Assembly (NCBI GenBank): GCA_001797465.1 | Contig: MGPQ01000012.1 | Coordinates: 241,699 to 295,002 of the forward strand | DNA: 53,304 nt | Reading direction: 5' to 3' | Source: Deltaproteobacteria bacterium GWB2_55_19 | GTDB taxonomy: Bacteria > Desulfobacterota > GWC2-55-46 | Shown: one piece after another, positions 20,500 through 30,601 of the stretch | Layout: each line of letters starts with the position of its first letter | Position numbering within the stretch: position 1 is the first letter of the stretch | The notes under the pieces: model-generated | Database searches by the model: none | What the model was told of the DNA's origin: nothing | Seen by the model: the letters and a program-made list of their open reading frames with translations, nothing else | Program-made: the position numbers and the translations under genes

Positions 20500-21513
20500 T
20501 TATAATGTCCTGCCTATTGAGACCGCGACCCTTCTCACTTCCTCCATGAGGCTGGCGAACTTTGTCGGTTTGAGCGACTGCGCGCCATCGCAGAGGGCGT
20601 TCTCCGGGTCTGGGTGGACCTCTATCATAAGCCCGTCGGCGCCGACGGCCACAGCCGCCCTCGCAAGCGGCAGGACGAGGTTCCATCTGCCCACGGCGTG
20701 GCTCGGGTCGATGAATACCGGGAGATGCGTCTCTTCCTTCAGGACCGGCACCGCGCTCAAGTCCAGCGTGTTCCGTGTAGCGGTCTCGAAAGTGCGTATG
20801 CCGCGCTCGCAGAGTATTATCTGAGAGTTCCCCTGCGCCGCGATGTACTCTGCCGACATGAGGAACTCCTTTATGGTGGCGGACAGGCCGCGTTTCAGGA
20901 GCACCGGCTTCTTCGCCTTGCCGACCTCGGTCAAGAGTCTGAAATTCTGCATGTTTCTCGCGCCTATCTGTACGATGTCCACGTATTCGCAGACGACCTC
21001 GGTATCGCGCGGGTCCATGAGCTCGCTTATTATGGGCAGGCCCGTCTCTTTCTTGGCTTCTCTCAAGAGCTTCAACCCTTCAACACCGAGCCCCTGGAAG
21101 TCGTAAGGCGAAGTCCTCGGCTTGAACGCGCCGCCGCGCAATATTGAGGCCCCGGCGGCCTTGACCTTCTTCGCGCAATCTACGAGCTGTTCCCTGCCCT
21201 CGACACTGCATGGCCCGGCTATGACCTGTATTGCGGTGTCTCCGATCTGCACGCCGTTTATATTGAGGACCGAGGCTTCCTTCCTGAACTCCCGGCTTAC
21301 CAGCTTATATGGCTTAAGTATCGGCATCACATTCTCGACGCCGGGAAGCGCCTCTAACGAGATCTGCCCGAGGAGAGTCTCGTCCCCTATCGCGCCTATT
21401 ATCGTCCGCTCCTTGCCCTTCGATATGTGGACGGCGAGGCCCGCAGATTTTATCTTCTCGACGACGTGATCGACGACTTCCTGTGTCGAGTCTCTTTTTA
21501 AAACTATTATCAT
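20500..21513 (-). CDS. aroF: 3-deoxy-7-phosphoheptulonate synthase (DAHP synthase, AroF/KDOPS-like type I-beta)
   Basis: First step of the shikimate pathway: PEP plus erythrose-4-phosphate to DAHP. The protein is 337 residues from ATG 21513 ([11 protein letters not shown]); GGGGAG lies just upstream. An N-terminal ferredoxin-like ACT-type domain (about 1-70) precedes a TIM barrel with [37 protein letters not shown] and [11 protein letters not shown]. An N-terminal regulatory domain of this kind suggests feedback by tyrosine or phenylalanine, by analogy with the Thermotoga enzyme. Confidence 0.94.
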   Translation of the reverse strand: MIIVLKRDSTQEVVDHVVEKIKSAGLAVHISKGKERTIIGAIGDETLLGQISLEALPGVENVMPILKPYKLVSREFRKEASVLNINGVQIGDTAIQVIAGPCSVEGREQLVDCAKKVKAAGASILRGGAFKPRTSPYDFQGLGVEGLKLLREAKKETGLPIISELMDPRDTEVVCEYVDIVQIGARNMQNFRLLTEVGKAKKPVLLKRGLSATIKEFLMSAEYIAAQGNSQIILCERGIRTFETATRNTLDLSAVPVLKEETHLPVFIDPSHAVGRWNLVLPLARAAVAVGADGLMIEVHPDPENALCDGAQSLKPTKFASLMEEVRRVAVSIGRTL

Positions 21514-21548
21514 AAAGTCTCCCCTCATGTTTTTTTGGGTTCTATGCC

Positions 21549-22655
21549 TTATCTTACGGATTCGGCAAAGGTCTTCAAGAACCTTTCATTCTCCTCAGGG
21601 AGCCCCACCGTGACCCTGATGTACTCCGGGAGGTTGTAGCTCGCCATCGGCCTTACTATGACGCCCTTTTTAAGGAGCGCCTCATACACCTTCTTGCCGT
21701 CGTTGACCTTTATGAGGAAGAAGTTCGCCTCGGTCTCGACGCACTCGCATCCAAGGGCGCGGACCTCCTTGAAGAGTAATTTGAGCCCTGTTTCGTTATT
21801 CTCCCTCGTCCTCTTAAGGTGCTCCCTGTCATCGAGCGCGGCTATCGCCGCGACCTGCGCGAGCGAGTTTACGTTGAAAGGCTGGCGCACCCTGTTAAGG
21901 AAGCCTATGAGCTCCGGGTGCGCTATGCCGTACCCTATCCGTAACCCGGCCAGCCCGTAAATTTTTGAGAAGGTCCGGAGCACAAGGACCGGCCTGCCTT
22001 CCGCGATATAAGCGAGGCTTTCCGGGAACTCGGAGGACCTTACGAACTCGAAGTACGCCTCGTCCACGCAGACTATAACGTTGTCGGGTACGTCTCTCAT
22101 GAAGCTGGAGAATTCGGACGCCGTGTTTATCGTGCCTGTCGGGTTGTTGGGGTTCGCTATAAATACTATCCGCGTCCTCTCGTTGATCTCGCGCGCCATG
22201 GCGAGTAAATCGTGCTTCATATTATTGAGCGGCACGAGCCTCGAGACCCCGCCCATGCACTTAACGACTATCGGATAGACGGCGAAAGACGGGTCTCCCA
22301 TGACGGCCTCGTCCCCCGGGCGAAGCAACGCCCTTACAAGCAACTCTATTATCTCGTTCGACCCGTTGCCGAATATGAGCATGGAGGGGTCTACGCCGAT
22401 ATTCGACGAGAGTTTTTCCTTCAGGTAATAGCACGAGCCGTCCGGGTACCTGTGGAGGTTTGGAAGCGCCTTAGAGACCGCATCGAGCGCCTTCTTCGAC
22501 GGGCCAAGCGGGTTCTCGTTCGAAGCGAGCTTTATGGAGCCGGTAATACCCAGTTCCCTCTCAAGCTCCTCAATCGGCTTACCCGGCGGATACGGCACGA
22601 GCGAAGCGATGTTATCGGGGACCGTGAGCTTAAGGGGTTTCCGCACTTTCAGCAT
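21549..22655 (-). CDS. hisC: HisC-family aminotransferase (histidinol-phosphate / aromatic)
   Basis: PLP-dependent class II aminotransferase, 368 residues from ATG 22655 (MLKVRKPLKL). Family segments include SNENPLGPS, NPNNPTGT, VDEAYFEF and the PLP lysine in RTFSKIYGLAGLRIGY. Placed between pheA and aroF in an aromatic operon, it more likely transaminates phenylpyruvate or hydroxyphenylpyruvate than, or as well as, histidinol phosphate. The true start is uncertain; the open frame continues to 22730 into pheA. Confidence 0.88.
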   Translation of the reverse strand: MLKVRKPLKLTVPDNIASLVPYPPGKPIEELERELGITGSIKLASNENPLGPSKKALDAVSKALPNLHRYPDGSCYYLKEKLSSNIGVDPSMLIFGNGSNEIIELLVRALLRPGDEAVMGDPSFAVYPIVVKCMGGVSRLVPLNNMKHDLLAMAREINERTRIVFIANPNNPTGTINTASEFSSFMRDVPDNVIVCVDEAYFEFVRSSEFPESLAYIAEGRPVLVLRTFSKIYGLAGLRIGYGIAHPELIGFLNRVRQPFNVNSLAQVAAIAALDDREHLKRTRENNETGLKLLFKEVRALGCECVETEANFFLIKVNDGKKVYEALLKKGVIVRPMASYNLPEYIRVTVGLPEENERFLKTFAESVR

Positions 22656-22678
22656 TTTTCGTAGCCTTGTGAAAAAAA

Positions 22679-23761
22679 TTAGAACTGCTGTGACTTCGAG
22701 TAAGAGCCGAGCACCTTCAAGAACGAGCAATTCGCCTCAAGCGAGTCTATCGCAGTCTTTATAAACTCATCCGAGATATGGCCGTCCATGTCGACAAAAA
22801 AAACATACTCCCACGCCTTGGTCTTAAGCGGCCTCGATTCTATCTTCGTTAAATTTATCGTCCGCTCGGCAAAGGGTTTCAACATCGAGTAGAGCGCGCC
22901 GGGCGCGTCCTTTATCGCGAACATGATGGAGGTCTTGTCTGCGCCGGTCTTCCTTCCGGATTGCCTGCCTATGACAAGGAAGCGCGTGAAGTTGTTCGCG
23001 TTGTCCTCTATCTTCTTTTCGATCACGCGCAGATCATAGAGGCTCGCCGCCGCGATAGAGGCCACAGCCGCGGTCGAGGGGTCCTCCGAGGCCATCTGCG
23101 CCGCCATGGCGGTTGACGAAACATCAAATACGAGCGCGTTCGGCAGGTTGCTCTTCAGCCAGAACTTGCATTGCGCGAGCGCGTGCGGGTGCGAGCAGAC
23201 CTTGGCGACGTCAGAGAGCTTCCCGCTCTTATTCAGGAGCGAGAGAGAGATCTCGAGCATCACTTCAGCTGAAATCTTCAAAGAGGATGATACGAACATG
23301 TCGAGCGTGTGGCTTACGACCCCTTCGGTCGTGTTCTCTATGGGGACCACGCCGAAGTCGGCCCTGCCCTTTTCTACGTCGTCGAAGACGTCGGCGATGT
23401 CTTTTTTGGGTATGAACTCGCCGGAGAGCCCGAAGTGCTGCATGCAGGCCTGGTGGGTGAACGTCGCCACCGGCCCGAGGAACGCTATCTTTATCGGCTT
23501 TTCAAGCGAGAGCGAGGCGCTCATTATTTCCCTGAATACGCTCCTTAGCGCCTCTGTCGGGAACGGCCCGGTGTTCGCGTCAGCGAGACGCTTCAAAATC
23601 TGCCTCTCCCGCTCAGGGGCGTAATACTCCCTCTGCTCCCTGGATTTGACCTTGCCGACCTCGATAACGAACCCCGTCCTCTTGTTCAGGAGGTTCAGTA
23701 TTTCGAGGTCGACTTCATCTATCTTTTCCCGGAGCGCCTCTATCGTAACGGTCTTGTCCAT
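22679..23761 (-). CDS. pheA: Bifunctional chorismate mutase / prephenate dehydratase (P-protein)
   Basis: Converts chorismate to prephenate and then to phenylpyruvate. The 360-residue protein, from ATG 23761 (MDKTVTIEALREKIDEVD), has an AroQ-type chorismate mutase at about 5-85. A prephenate dehydratase domain follows (AFLGPVATFTHQA near 95, then VPIENTTEGVV and SSTAMAAQ). An ACT domain sits at the C-terminus, with ALYSMLKPFAERTINLTKIESRP. The ACT domain predicts phenylalanine feedback. First gene of the aromatic operon. Confidence 0.95.
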   Translation of the reverse strand: MDKTVTIEALREKIDEVDLEILNLLNKRTGFVIEVGKVKSREQREYYAPERERQILKRLADANTGPFPTEALRSVFREIMSASLSLEKPIKIAFLGPVATFTHQACMQHFGLSGEFIPKKDIADVFDDVEKGRADFGVVPIENTTEGVVSHTLDMFVSSSLKISAEVMLEISLSLLNKSGKLSDVAKVCSHPHALAQCKFWLKSNLPNALVFDVSSTAMAAQMASEDPSTAAVASIAAASLYDLRVIEKKIEDNANNFTRFLVIGRQSGRKTGADKTSIMFAIKDAPGALYSMLKPFAERTINLTKIESRPLKTKAWEYVFFVDMDGHISDEFIKTAIDSLEANCSFLKVLGSYSKSQQF

Positions 23762-23803
23762 TGCCTCTGCGATTAGACGATTTCTTTTTACAATCAAAGG
23801 GAT

Positions 23804-23832
23804 AGATTAATTTATTATTTGATAAAAATCAA
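23804..23832 (-). promoter_or_regulatory. Predicted promoter of the aromatic operon
   Basis: TTGATT (23827-23832), a 17-base AT-rich spacer and TAATCT (23804-23809) on the minus strand predict a start near 23797, 36 bases before the pheA ATG. Confidence 0.55.
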
Positions 23833-23897
23833 TAGATTATTTGAGGATGGAGATGAGGCAGGAGAACATACCGGCGGGAATCGTGAAGGATTTTGAA

Positions 23898-23920
23898 ATG
23901 GTGCGCACGGCGCACCCTAC
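23898..23920. repeat. Dispersed palindromic repeat, copy 1
   Basis: A 23-bp unit containing the hairpin GGTGCGC-ACG-GCGCACC followed by CTAC. It is identical to the copy at 43333-43355. Such short units resemble REP-like dispersed repeats. Confidence 0.8.
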
Positions 23921-23986
23921 CCTACTGAACAAAGTGAAGCCCATCAAAATTGTTTTTCGCAGTAAAAAAAAATAAAACAAAGACTT

Positions 23987-24097
23987 TGTTGGGCTTCGTT
24001 CCTCAGCCCAATCTATGTGCTCGCAAGCCCGTGTTTTGCAGGATTGTAATCGCATATCATGCGCTTGCGTTGGGTTACGCTCCGCTAACCCAACCTA
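23987..24097. repeat. Two related hairpin repeats in the pheA-accA gap
   Basis: The 344-base gap 23762-24105 has no gene. It holds two diverged copies of one unit. The first (about 23989-24010) has arms TTGGGCT and AGCCCAA; the second (24069-24094) has arms GTTGGGTTA and TAACCCAAC. Each has a CGYTCC-like loop and is followed by a CTA tail. The second lies about ten bases past the accA stop and may act as its terminator. Confidence 0.6.
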
Positions 24098-24105
24098 CAT
24101 TACTG

Positions 24106-25077
24106 CTAATATATCTTAGGTTCGGAGAAAACCCCCATAGAGCGGAATTTTTTATAGCGGGCTTCAATCAGGGATTCCTTGTCAAGGGATTTAAGTTCCT
24201 TGAGGGTGGATGTGAGCGCGGCTTTGAGGTTCCTGAACGCGGTCTCGGGTTCCCTGTGGGCGCCGCCGATTGGTTCCTTTACGATCTTGTCGATTACGCC
24301 AAGCTTCTGGAGTTCCGCGGCCTCGATCTTTAAGGCCTTTGCCGCGAGATCCGCCTTTGAGCCGTCCTTCCAGAGTATAGCGGCGCAACCTTCGGGGGAT
24401 ATGACGGAGTAGGTGGAGAATTCGAGCATAATGACTTTATCGGCTACCCCTATGGCGAGCGCGCCGCCGCTGCCGCCCTCGCCTATGACGGTTGCGATGA
24501 CCGGGACCTTGAGCCTCGACATGACGAGGAGGTTTGTAGCGATCGCCTCAGACTGTCCGCGCTCTTCCGCCCCTATGCCGGGGTACGCCCCGGGGGTGTC
24601 GATGAAGGTGAATACGGGTTTCCCGAACCTCTCGGCGAGTTCCATCAGGCGTAGCGCCTTCCTGTACCCTTCGGGGTGCGGCATGCCGAAGTTCCTTAAG
24701 ACCTTGTCCTTGGTGTTCCGCCCCTTCTGCTGGCCGATGACGACGACCGGCTCGCCGTCGAGACGGGCCACACCTCCGGCTATCGCCGGGTCGTCCCTGA
24801 AACACCTGTCGCCGTGGAGCTCGATGAAGTCATCAAAAATGTTCTGGACGTAGTCGAGGGTGTAGGGCCTGTCAGGGTGCCGCGCTACGAGCGTCACCTG
24901 AGATGGCGTGAGCTTCGCGTAGATGTCCTTAAGAAGCCCCTTTGCCTTCTTTTCGAGCTTGGCTATCTCGTCGGCGTGGCGGGTCGCGCCTTCAGCCTGA
25001 AAGGACTTGAGCTCTTCTATCTTTTTGGCTATCTCTTCGACAGGTTTCTCAAAATCGAGCCAATGTCTGTATACCAT
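24106..25077 (-). CDS. accA: Acetyl-CoA carboxylase carboxyltransferase subunit alpha
   Basis: Transfers the carboxyl group from biotin to acetyl-CoA, giving malonyl-CoA for fatty acid synthesis, together with AccD (not in the window). The 323-residue protein has the AccA N-terminal helical region and the crotonase-fold segments [51 protein letters not shown] and [11 protein letters not shown]. It starts 31 bases after the dnaE stop on the same strand, an order common in proteobacteria. Confidence 0.96.
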   Translation of the reverse strand: MVYRHWLDFEKPVEEIAKKIEELKSFQAEGATRHADEIAKLEKKAKGLLKDIYAKLTPSQVTLVARHPDRPYTLDYVQNIFDDFIELHGDRCFRDDPAIAGGVARLDGEPVVVIGQQKGRNTKDKVLRNFGMPHPEGYRKALRLMELAERFGKPVFTFIDTPGAYPGIGAEERGQSEAIATNLLVMSRLKVPVIATVIGEGGSGGALAIGVADKVIMLEFSTYSVISPEGCAAILWKDGSKADLAAKALKIEAAELQKLGVIDKIVKEPIGGAHREPETAFRNLKAALTSTLKELKSLDKESLIEARYKKFRSMGVFSEPKIY

Positions 25078-25108
25078 CTAAAGTCTTCTCTCCTTGAAGT
25101 TCAAGCAA

Positions 25109-28100
25109 TTATAATATTTTAATCTCCGCGCCGTCTATAAGCTCTTTTAGTTTTGCCTTCATCGTTTCATCCAAAGGGTTTACCTTAAGCTCCTCCGGGA
25201 GCCCCAGGACCACCTCGCGGTCAGGGGGCAGGTACATGTGGAGGATGACGGGGGAGGCGCCTTTGGCGGCCTCGAATACGGTTTTAAGGGCCGTGAGCTT
25301 ATCCGCCGTAATGGACGCGCCGTCGGCGTGTACGTGCATGGAACGGGTCTTGACTTTCTTGTCCATCTTCCCGGCGTCTTCGAGGAGGGCGATGTCATTG
25401 GCTACTATCTTTACGTCCTCGCCTTCCTTGTCCAGCCTGCCGATTATGAGGAGGGGCTTGTCCGACGTGATGGCCTCGCGGGCCTTTCTGTAAAGCTCGG
25501 CGAATACGACTATCTCGACAGACCCCGAGAGGTCCTCGACCCGGAGGAAGGCCATCCTGTCGCCCTTCTTTGTCGTGACCTCCTTTACTTCGGTCACGAT
25601 GCCGCCGATAGTCACTTCGGCCTCGTTCTGCTTGTCAGTGAGGTTTTCTATCGGCCCCGTCGTGTAGAGCTCAAGCTCGGACTTAAGGTTCGCGAGCGGG
25701 TGTGACGAGAAGAAAAACCCGAGCGTCTCCTTTTCGAACGAGAGCGTCTCTTTATCAGTCCAGTCAGGGTAGGACCCTGAGGCGAGGGCGACCGCCTTCG
25801 ATGCCGGGGCCGCCTCATTGCCCAGGACGTCGAAAATGGATTTCTGCCCGATGTCCCTGTCCCTTTGGACGCCCTGGGCCATCTCCATGGCGGCGTCGAG
25901 CGAGCCGAAGAGCGCCGAGCGCTTCTCCCCGGTAAAGTCGAAGGCCCCGCACTTTATGAGCGACTCGACGACCTTCTTGTTTACCTTGCGGGAGTCCTGA
26001 CGGCTCAGGAAATCTATGAGGGACGTGAACGGGCCTGACGCCCTGACAGCGAGTATCTCGTCTATCGCCGCGTCGCCGACGTTCTTTACCGCCGCGAGGC
26101 CGAAGCATATCCGCTTGCCCGAGACCGTGAACTCCTTTGAGGACCTGTTGAGGTCCGGCGGGTCTACGGGTATTGAGCGCTCTTTGCATTCGTTTATGTA
26201 TTTTACGACCTGGTCGGTATTTCCCATGTCGGAGCCGAGGAGCGCGGCCGTGAACTCGACGGTGTAGTGGGTCTTCAAATACCCGGTCTGGTAGGCGATG
26301 AGCGCGTAGGCGGCGCTGTGGCTCTTGTTGAAACCGTACCCCGCGAACTTGGCCATGAGGTCGAATATCCTCTCGGCCTTTTTAGGCGGGATGTTCTTTT
26401 TCTTTGCGCCGTCCAAAAACTTCGTCCTCTCGACGACCATGACCTCGTCGAGCTTCTTACCCATCGCCTTACGGAGCACGTCGGCGTCGCCAGGGGTGTA
26501 GCCGGCGAGCACCTTGGCTATCTCCATGACCTGCTCCTGGTAGACCATGACGCCGTATGTGTTCTCCAGTATGTCCTTAAGCTCCGGGACTTCGTAGACT
26601 ATCGGCACCCTCTTGTGCTTCCTGTTTATAAAGTCGTCCACCATGCCGCTCTGGAGCGGCCCCGGCCTGTAGAGCGCTACCGCGGCGATCAAGTCCTCGA
26701 ACGTCTCGGGCTTGAGTTTCCGTAGGAGCTCCTTAAGGCCCGAGGACTCAAGCTGGAATATGCCGTTCGTGTCACCCGAGGCTATCCGCGCGTACGTCGC
26801 GGCGTCGTCGAGCGAGAGGTTTTCGACGTCGAGTGTCTCTCCCCTGTTCTCTCTTACGAGCCTTATCGTCTTATCGATGACGGTCAGCGTTTTCAGGCCC
26901 AGGAAGTCGAATTTGACGAGCCCGATCTTCTCGACGTCCTTCATCGGGTACTGGGTCGTGATGACGTCTTCCTTCTGGCTCTTATATAACGGCAGGTACT
27001 CGACAAGGGGCTTATTCGATATGACGACGCCCGCCGCGTGCGTGGACGCGTGGCGCGGCAGGCCCTCTAAAGCTATCGCGACCTCGATCAGGTCCCTTAC
27101 CCTCGGGTCGTCCTCAACAAGTTTTTTGAGCTTCGGCTCCTGTTCTATGGCGTCGCTTATGGTGATGTTAAGGGTATTGGGGACGAGCTTGGCGATCCTG
27201 TCGACGTCTCCGTAGGGCACATCGAGCGCGCGCCCGACGTCCCTTATGCACGCCTTCGCCTTCATCTGTCCGAAGGTGATTATCTGCGTGACGTTGTCGG
27301 CCCCGTACATGTTCGTCACGTACTTTATGACCTCATCCCTCTTCTCGAAGCAGAAGTCGATATCTATATCAGGGAGGCTTATACGGTCGGGGTTTAAGAA
27401 CCTTTCGAAGAGGAGGTTGTACTTTATAGGGTCGAGGTTCGTGATGCCGAGCGAGTACGCCACAAGCGAGCCTGCGGCAGAGCCTCTCCCCGGCCCGACA
27501 GGTATCTCCCTTGAGCGCGCGTGCTCGATGAAGTCGTTGACTATGAGAAAGTAGCCGGGGAAACCCATCCCCTTTATAACCTTCAGCTCCTTCTGGAGCC
27601 TCTCGTGGTAATGCCATCTTACGGAATCGACGTCGATGGACTTGCCTGACATGGCCGAGAGCCTCTTTTCCAACCCTTCGAGCGCCTTTTTTTCGATGAG
27701 GGAATCGAGCGTCTCACCCTTTGGCACCGGGAACTCCGGGAGGTGGTTCTCCCCGAGTTTCATCTCGAAGTTGCACCGCTCAGCGATCTCAATCGTTGCC
27801 TCGATCGCCTCAGGGGTGTCCTTAAACGACGCGTTCATCTCCTCCGGCGACTTTACGTAGAGCTCGTCGGTCGTAAAGCGCATACGGTTGGGGGTGTTGA
27901 CGGTCGCGCCAGTCTGTATGCAGAGGAGTATGTCGTGGATGCGCGAGTCTTCTTTTTTAAGGTAGTGGCAGTCGTTGGTAGCGACAAGCGGGATGTCGAG
28001 TTTTTTTCCTAACTCTATGAGCCCCTTGTTCACCTTTTCCTGCTCCTCAAGCCCGTTGTGCTGGATCTCAAGGAAGAAACGCCTGTTGCCGAATATCTCC

Positions 28101-28594
28101 CTGTACTCGGAGGCCGCGCGTTCGGCGGCGTCCCTCTGCCCTCTGTTTAAATTAAACGCGACTTCCCCGTGGAGGCAGGCGGATAGAGCTATGAGCCCGT
28201 CGTTCATCTCCCGGAGCAGTTCCTTATCCACCCTCGGGCGGTAGTAGAAGCCCTCAAGGTAGGCCTTTGTGAGGAGTTTGCAGAGGTTCTGGTAACCCTT
28301 GGCGTTCTTGACGAGAAGTACGAGGTGGAAGGCCGCCTCGCCCCTTGCCTGGGTCTTGTCCGTCCGGCTACCGGGCGCGACATAGACCTCGCACCCGATA
28401 ATGGGCTTTATTCCTGCCTTTATCGCCTTCTGGTAGAATTCCACGGCGCCGAAGAGGTTGCCGTGGTCGGTCATGGCGACAGCTGGCATCTTGTACTCGC
28501 GGGCCAGCGTAATGAGCGCCTCTGGCCTTATCGCGCCGTCAAGGAGGCTGTACTGCGTGTGCAGGTGGAGGTGTACGAAATTGGCGTGGTGCAT
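25109..28594 (-). CDS. dnaE: DNA polymerase III subunit alpha
   Basis: Replicative polymerase, 1161 residues from ATG 28594. It opens with a PHP domain (FVHLHLHTQYSLLDG at the N-terminus, then TDHGNLFG), followed by the C-family polymerase core with catalytic aspartates in PDIDIDF and FLGLKTLTVID. A helix-hairpin-helix region follows, then an OB fold near the C-terminus (VTIGGIVTEVKEV). It is DnaE1-like in length and has no exonuclease insertion. No good ribosome binding site is seen before the ATG or before the GTG six codons upstream, so the exact start is uncertain. Confidence 0.96.
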   Translation of the reverse strand: MHHANFVHLHLHTQYSLLDGAIRPEALITLAREYKMPAVAMTDHGNLFGAVEFYQKAIKAGIKPIIGCEVYVAPGSRTDKTQARGEAAFHLVLLVKNAKGYQNLCKLLTKAYLEGFYYRPRVDKELLREMNDGLIALSACLHGEVAFNLNRGQRDAAERAASEYREIFGNRRFFLEIQHNGLEEQEKVNKGLIELGKKLDIPLVATNDCHYLKKEDSRIHDILLCIQTGATVNTPNRMRFTTDELYVKSPEEMNASFKDTPEAIEATIEIAERCNFEMKLGENHLPEFPVPKGETLDSLIEKKALEGLEKRLSAMSGKSIDVDSVRWHYHERLQKELKVIKGMGFPGYFLIVNDFIEHARSREIPVGPGRGSAAGSLVAYSLGITNLDPIKYNLLFERFLNPDRISLPDIDIDFCFEKRDEVIKYVTNMYGADNVTQIITFGQMKAKACIRDVGRALDVPYGDVDRIAKLVPNTLNITISDAIEQEPKLKKLVEDDPRVRDLIEVAIALEGLPRHASTHAAGVVISNKPLVEYLPLYKSQKEDVITTQYPMKDVEKIGLVKFDFLGLKTLTVIDKTIRLVRENRGETLDVENLSLDDAATYARIASGDTNGIFQLESSGLKELLRKLKPETFEDLIAAVALYRPGPLQSGMVDDFINRKHKRVPIVYEVPELKDILENTYGVMVYQEQVMEIAKVLAGYTPGDADVLRKAMGKKLDEVMVVERTKFLDGAKKKNIPPKKAERIFDLMAKFAGYGFNKSHSAAYALIAYQTGYLKTHYTVEFTAALLGSDMGNTDQVVKYINECKERSIPVDPPDLNRSSKEFTVSGKRICFGLAAVKNVGDAAIDEILAVRASGPFTSLIDFLSRQDSRKVNKKVVESLIKCGAFDFTGEKRSALFGSLDAAMEMAQGVQRDRDIGQKSIFDVLGNEAAPASKAVALASGSYPDWTDKETLSFEKETLGFFFSSHPLANLKSELELYTTGPIENLTDKQNEAEVTIGGIVTEVKEVTTKKGDRMAFLRVEDLSGSVEIVVFAELYRKAREAITSDKPLLIIGRLDKEGEDVKIVANDIALLEDAGKMDKKVKTRSMHVHADGASITADKLTALKTVFEAAKGASPVILHMYLPPDREVVLGLPEELKVNPLDETMKAKLKELIDGAEIKIL

Positions 28595-28657
28595 AATGGG
28601 GAATGTTAACACAAAACGGGGGTTTTGGGTAGGGGAAAGAGGGTCTGGGGCGGGCCT

Positions 28658-29720
28658 TTATAACCCTCTATTGGTCGTGGATTTAGCTGGCTTTGTAAGC
28701 CTCTCTGATATCTCCTGTGTACCGCGCCCTTTTCCGAAGATAAAACAGAGGCCCATGAGCGAAATCGAGACGCCGCTTATTGCAAGGCCCGCCAGGAAAG
28801 AAGCTGGGAAATACCTGAATTCAACCGTATGGTCCCCGCCCCTTAGAAAGACCCCGCGCACAAGGCCGTTTACACGGTATATCTCAGTGGGTTCCCCATC
28901 GACATACGCCTTCCAGCCCGGATAAAATGTGTCGGTAAGCACTAAAACGCCGTCTTCTTCCGCGGACGCGTTTATGACGGCCCTGTTCGCGCCATACTCG
29001 ACTATCTCCGCATTGCCTGCGCCCTGCCCTGCCCAATCAATATTCATAGGTAGACGCTTCTCAAGTACGACTTCTTTTGAGACATCAAACTCGCCGGATG
29101 ATATGGCTTCCTGCGCCTCTTTGTAAGAGGCGGCATAACTCACCTTGTCAACGACAAAGGCCCTTGGCGTCGCGTACTCGTTCAGGTAAATCGAAACACT
29201 TTTGTCAGAGTATGACAAGGGGAAAAACGGCCTTTCATCCCAATCCGGATATATAAGTTCGGCTGTCTGGTTGAAGTCTATCTCGGACGGAAGGATAATG
29301 TATTTAACCCCGAGAAACGAGTAATATTTCAGATTTCTGATTATCGATTCCTCTATCGCGCCCACGCCCCGGGAGCGGCTCCCGGTGAACCACAAAGAGT
29401 GGTAATAGACATCCTCTGTCTCAAGGTATCTGTTCTTGAACTCGTGTAACGGGGCCGGAGAGAGAGAGTTTATGTACCTTATGTCCTCTATACGCACGGC
29501 TGACGCGTAGTTCGGGAATAGAACGCCGTGGCCGCCCATTACGCGTCCGTGTCCGCCGGCGCCTTTAAGTGCTTCGATGTAGGGAGGGGGCGTAAATGGG
29601 TCGTACCTGTCAAGGAAACCCCGTGGGGACCTCGTGTCGAGGAAGGCTACGCCTATCAGGCGCATACAAAATGGAGATGAGCAATATGTAATAGATGAAC
29701 GCGCGGGACTTGTCCTGCAT
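28658..29720 (-). pseudogene. YfhO-family membrane protein, internal deletion plus frameshift
   Basis: From ATG 29720, preceded by AGGG, about 20 codons read MQDKSRAFIYYILLISILYA, a typical membrane-protein N-terminus. That frame soon stops. About 60 bases in, the adjacent frame picks up RLIGVAFLDTR and runs about 330 codons to 28658 as the soluble and C-terminal part of a YfhO-type protein, including TDTFYPGWKAYVDGEP and VEFRYFPASF. YfhO proteins are normally some 700-850 residues with about a dozen membrane helices. Most of the helices are missing here and the joint is out of frame. YfhO proteins act in envelope glycan glycosylation. Confidence 0.75.
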
Positions 29721-29909
29721 TTTTTAATCCCTGAGCCATTTCGTATTTTCGCACGATAACACGGCCATTTTAAAAAAAACAAATGAGCTATGTATTCCAA
29801 TGCGCCGCCAGGTAACAATACAGGAGCCCTGATACCTGCCGGATAAAACATACATTTTGAATGGCGCTTTTAAAAAAAACTTCCGCGAAAGGGAGGGGAA
29901 AAGAAAAAA

Positions 29910-29933
29910 ACGTAAAATAAGAGGCCGCGGCCT
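29910..29933 (-). terminator. Terminator after the DtxR-family gene
   Basis: The palindrome AGGCCGCGGCCT (29922-29933) overlaps the dtxR stop codon and is followed on the minus strand by a T-rich tract (TCTTATTTTACG then TTTTTTT). The stem is short, so efficiency is uncertain. Confidence 0.55.
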
Positions 29934-30592
29934 TAGAAAATCTTTTTCACGTATATCTCTTTTATTATCTCAGGGTCGAGAGCGAGCGTTGTTTCTCCTA
30001 TCTGGATGACGAAGGCGGGGCGCTTCTGGTGGACTCTTACCGACGAACCTGGGACGATGCCGAGCGTCCCGAGCTTATCGAGTCGCGAATGGACGTTCGA
30101 GACAATGAAGGCGATCCTGCCGGTCTCCCCGACGTCGAGCGCGCTCAATTGCTGGAGGATCGGCTTTAATTCCCCGCCAGTCTTCCTGCAACAGTCGCCC
30201 TTTGGAATAGGCAGTCCGTGCGGGCACGTGGGCGGGTGTCCAAGGAGCGTGCATATGGAGTCCGTCACCTCGTGTGAAAGCGTGTGCTCGAAACTGCAGG
30301 CGTTCTTCTCGATGGATTCAGCGTCCATCGACAGGACCTCGGTCAGCAGACGTTCGGCGAGCCTGTGGCGGCGTATCGCGGCCTCGGCGAGCTTCTCGCC
30401 GTCCGAAGAGAGGACGACGGCGTCGCCGTCCATGCGTATGAGGTTGTTGCCGGCCATGCGCCGGAGTGTTTCGATGTCCGCCTCTTCGGCGACCTCCTCT
30501 ATGGCGAGGAGCTCCCTTATCGAGTTCGAGCCCCGCTCCCTCTGCGACCAGACGAACTCAAGGACCTCTTCGACTCCCTTATCCTGCTTCAT
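29933..30592 (-). CDS. DtxR-family metal-dependent regulator with C-terminal FeoA domain
   Basis: A 219-residue regulator: an N-terminal winged helix (about 1-65), a metal-binding/dimerisation domain with HxxxE-type residues (RRHRLAERLLTEVL; CSFEHTLSHEVTD; HPPTCPHGLPIPKGD), and a C-terminal SH3-like FeoA domain (about 150-219). DtxR proteins repress metal-uptake genes when Fe(II) or Mn(II) is bound. ATG 30592 follows AGGAGG; it starts 9 bases after feoB, so it is in the feoB operon and probably autoregulates iron uptake. It may also supply the FeoA-like domain otherwise missing from this locus. Confidence 0.87.
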   Translation of the reverse strand: MKQDKGVEEVLEFVWSQRERGSNSIRELLAIEEVAEEADIETLRRMAGNNLIRMDGDAVVLSSDGEKLAEAAIRRHRLAERLLTEVLSMDAESIEKNACSFEHTLSHEVTDSICTLLGHPPTCPHGLPIPKGDCCRKTGGELKPILQQLSALDVGETGRIAFIVSNVHSRLDKLGTLGIVPGSSVRVHQKRPAFVIQIGETTLALDPEIIKEIYVKKIF

Positions 30593-30601
30593 CAAACCTC
30601 C

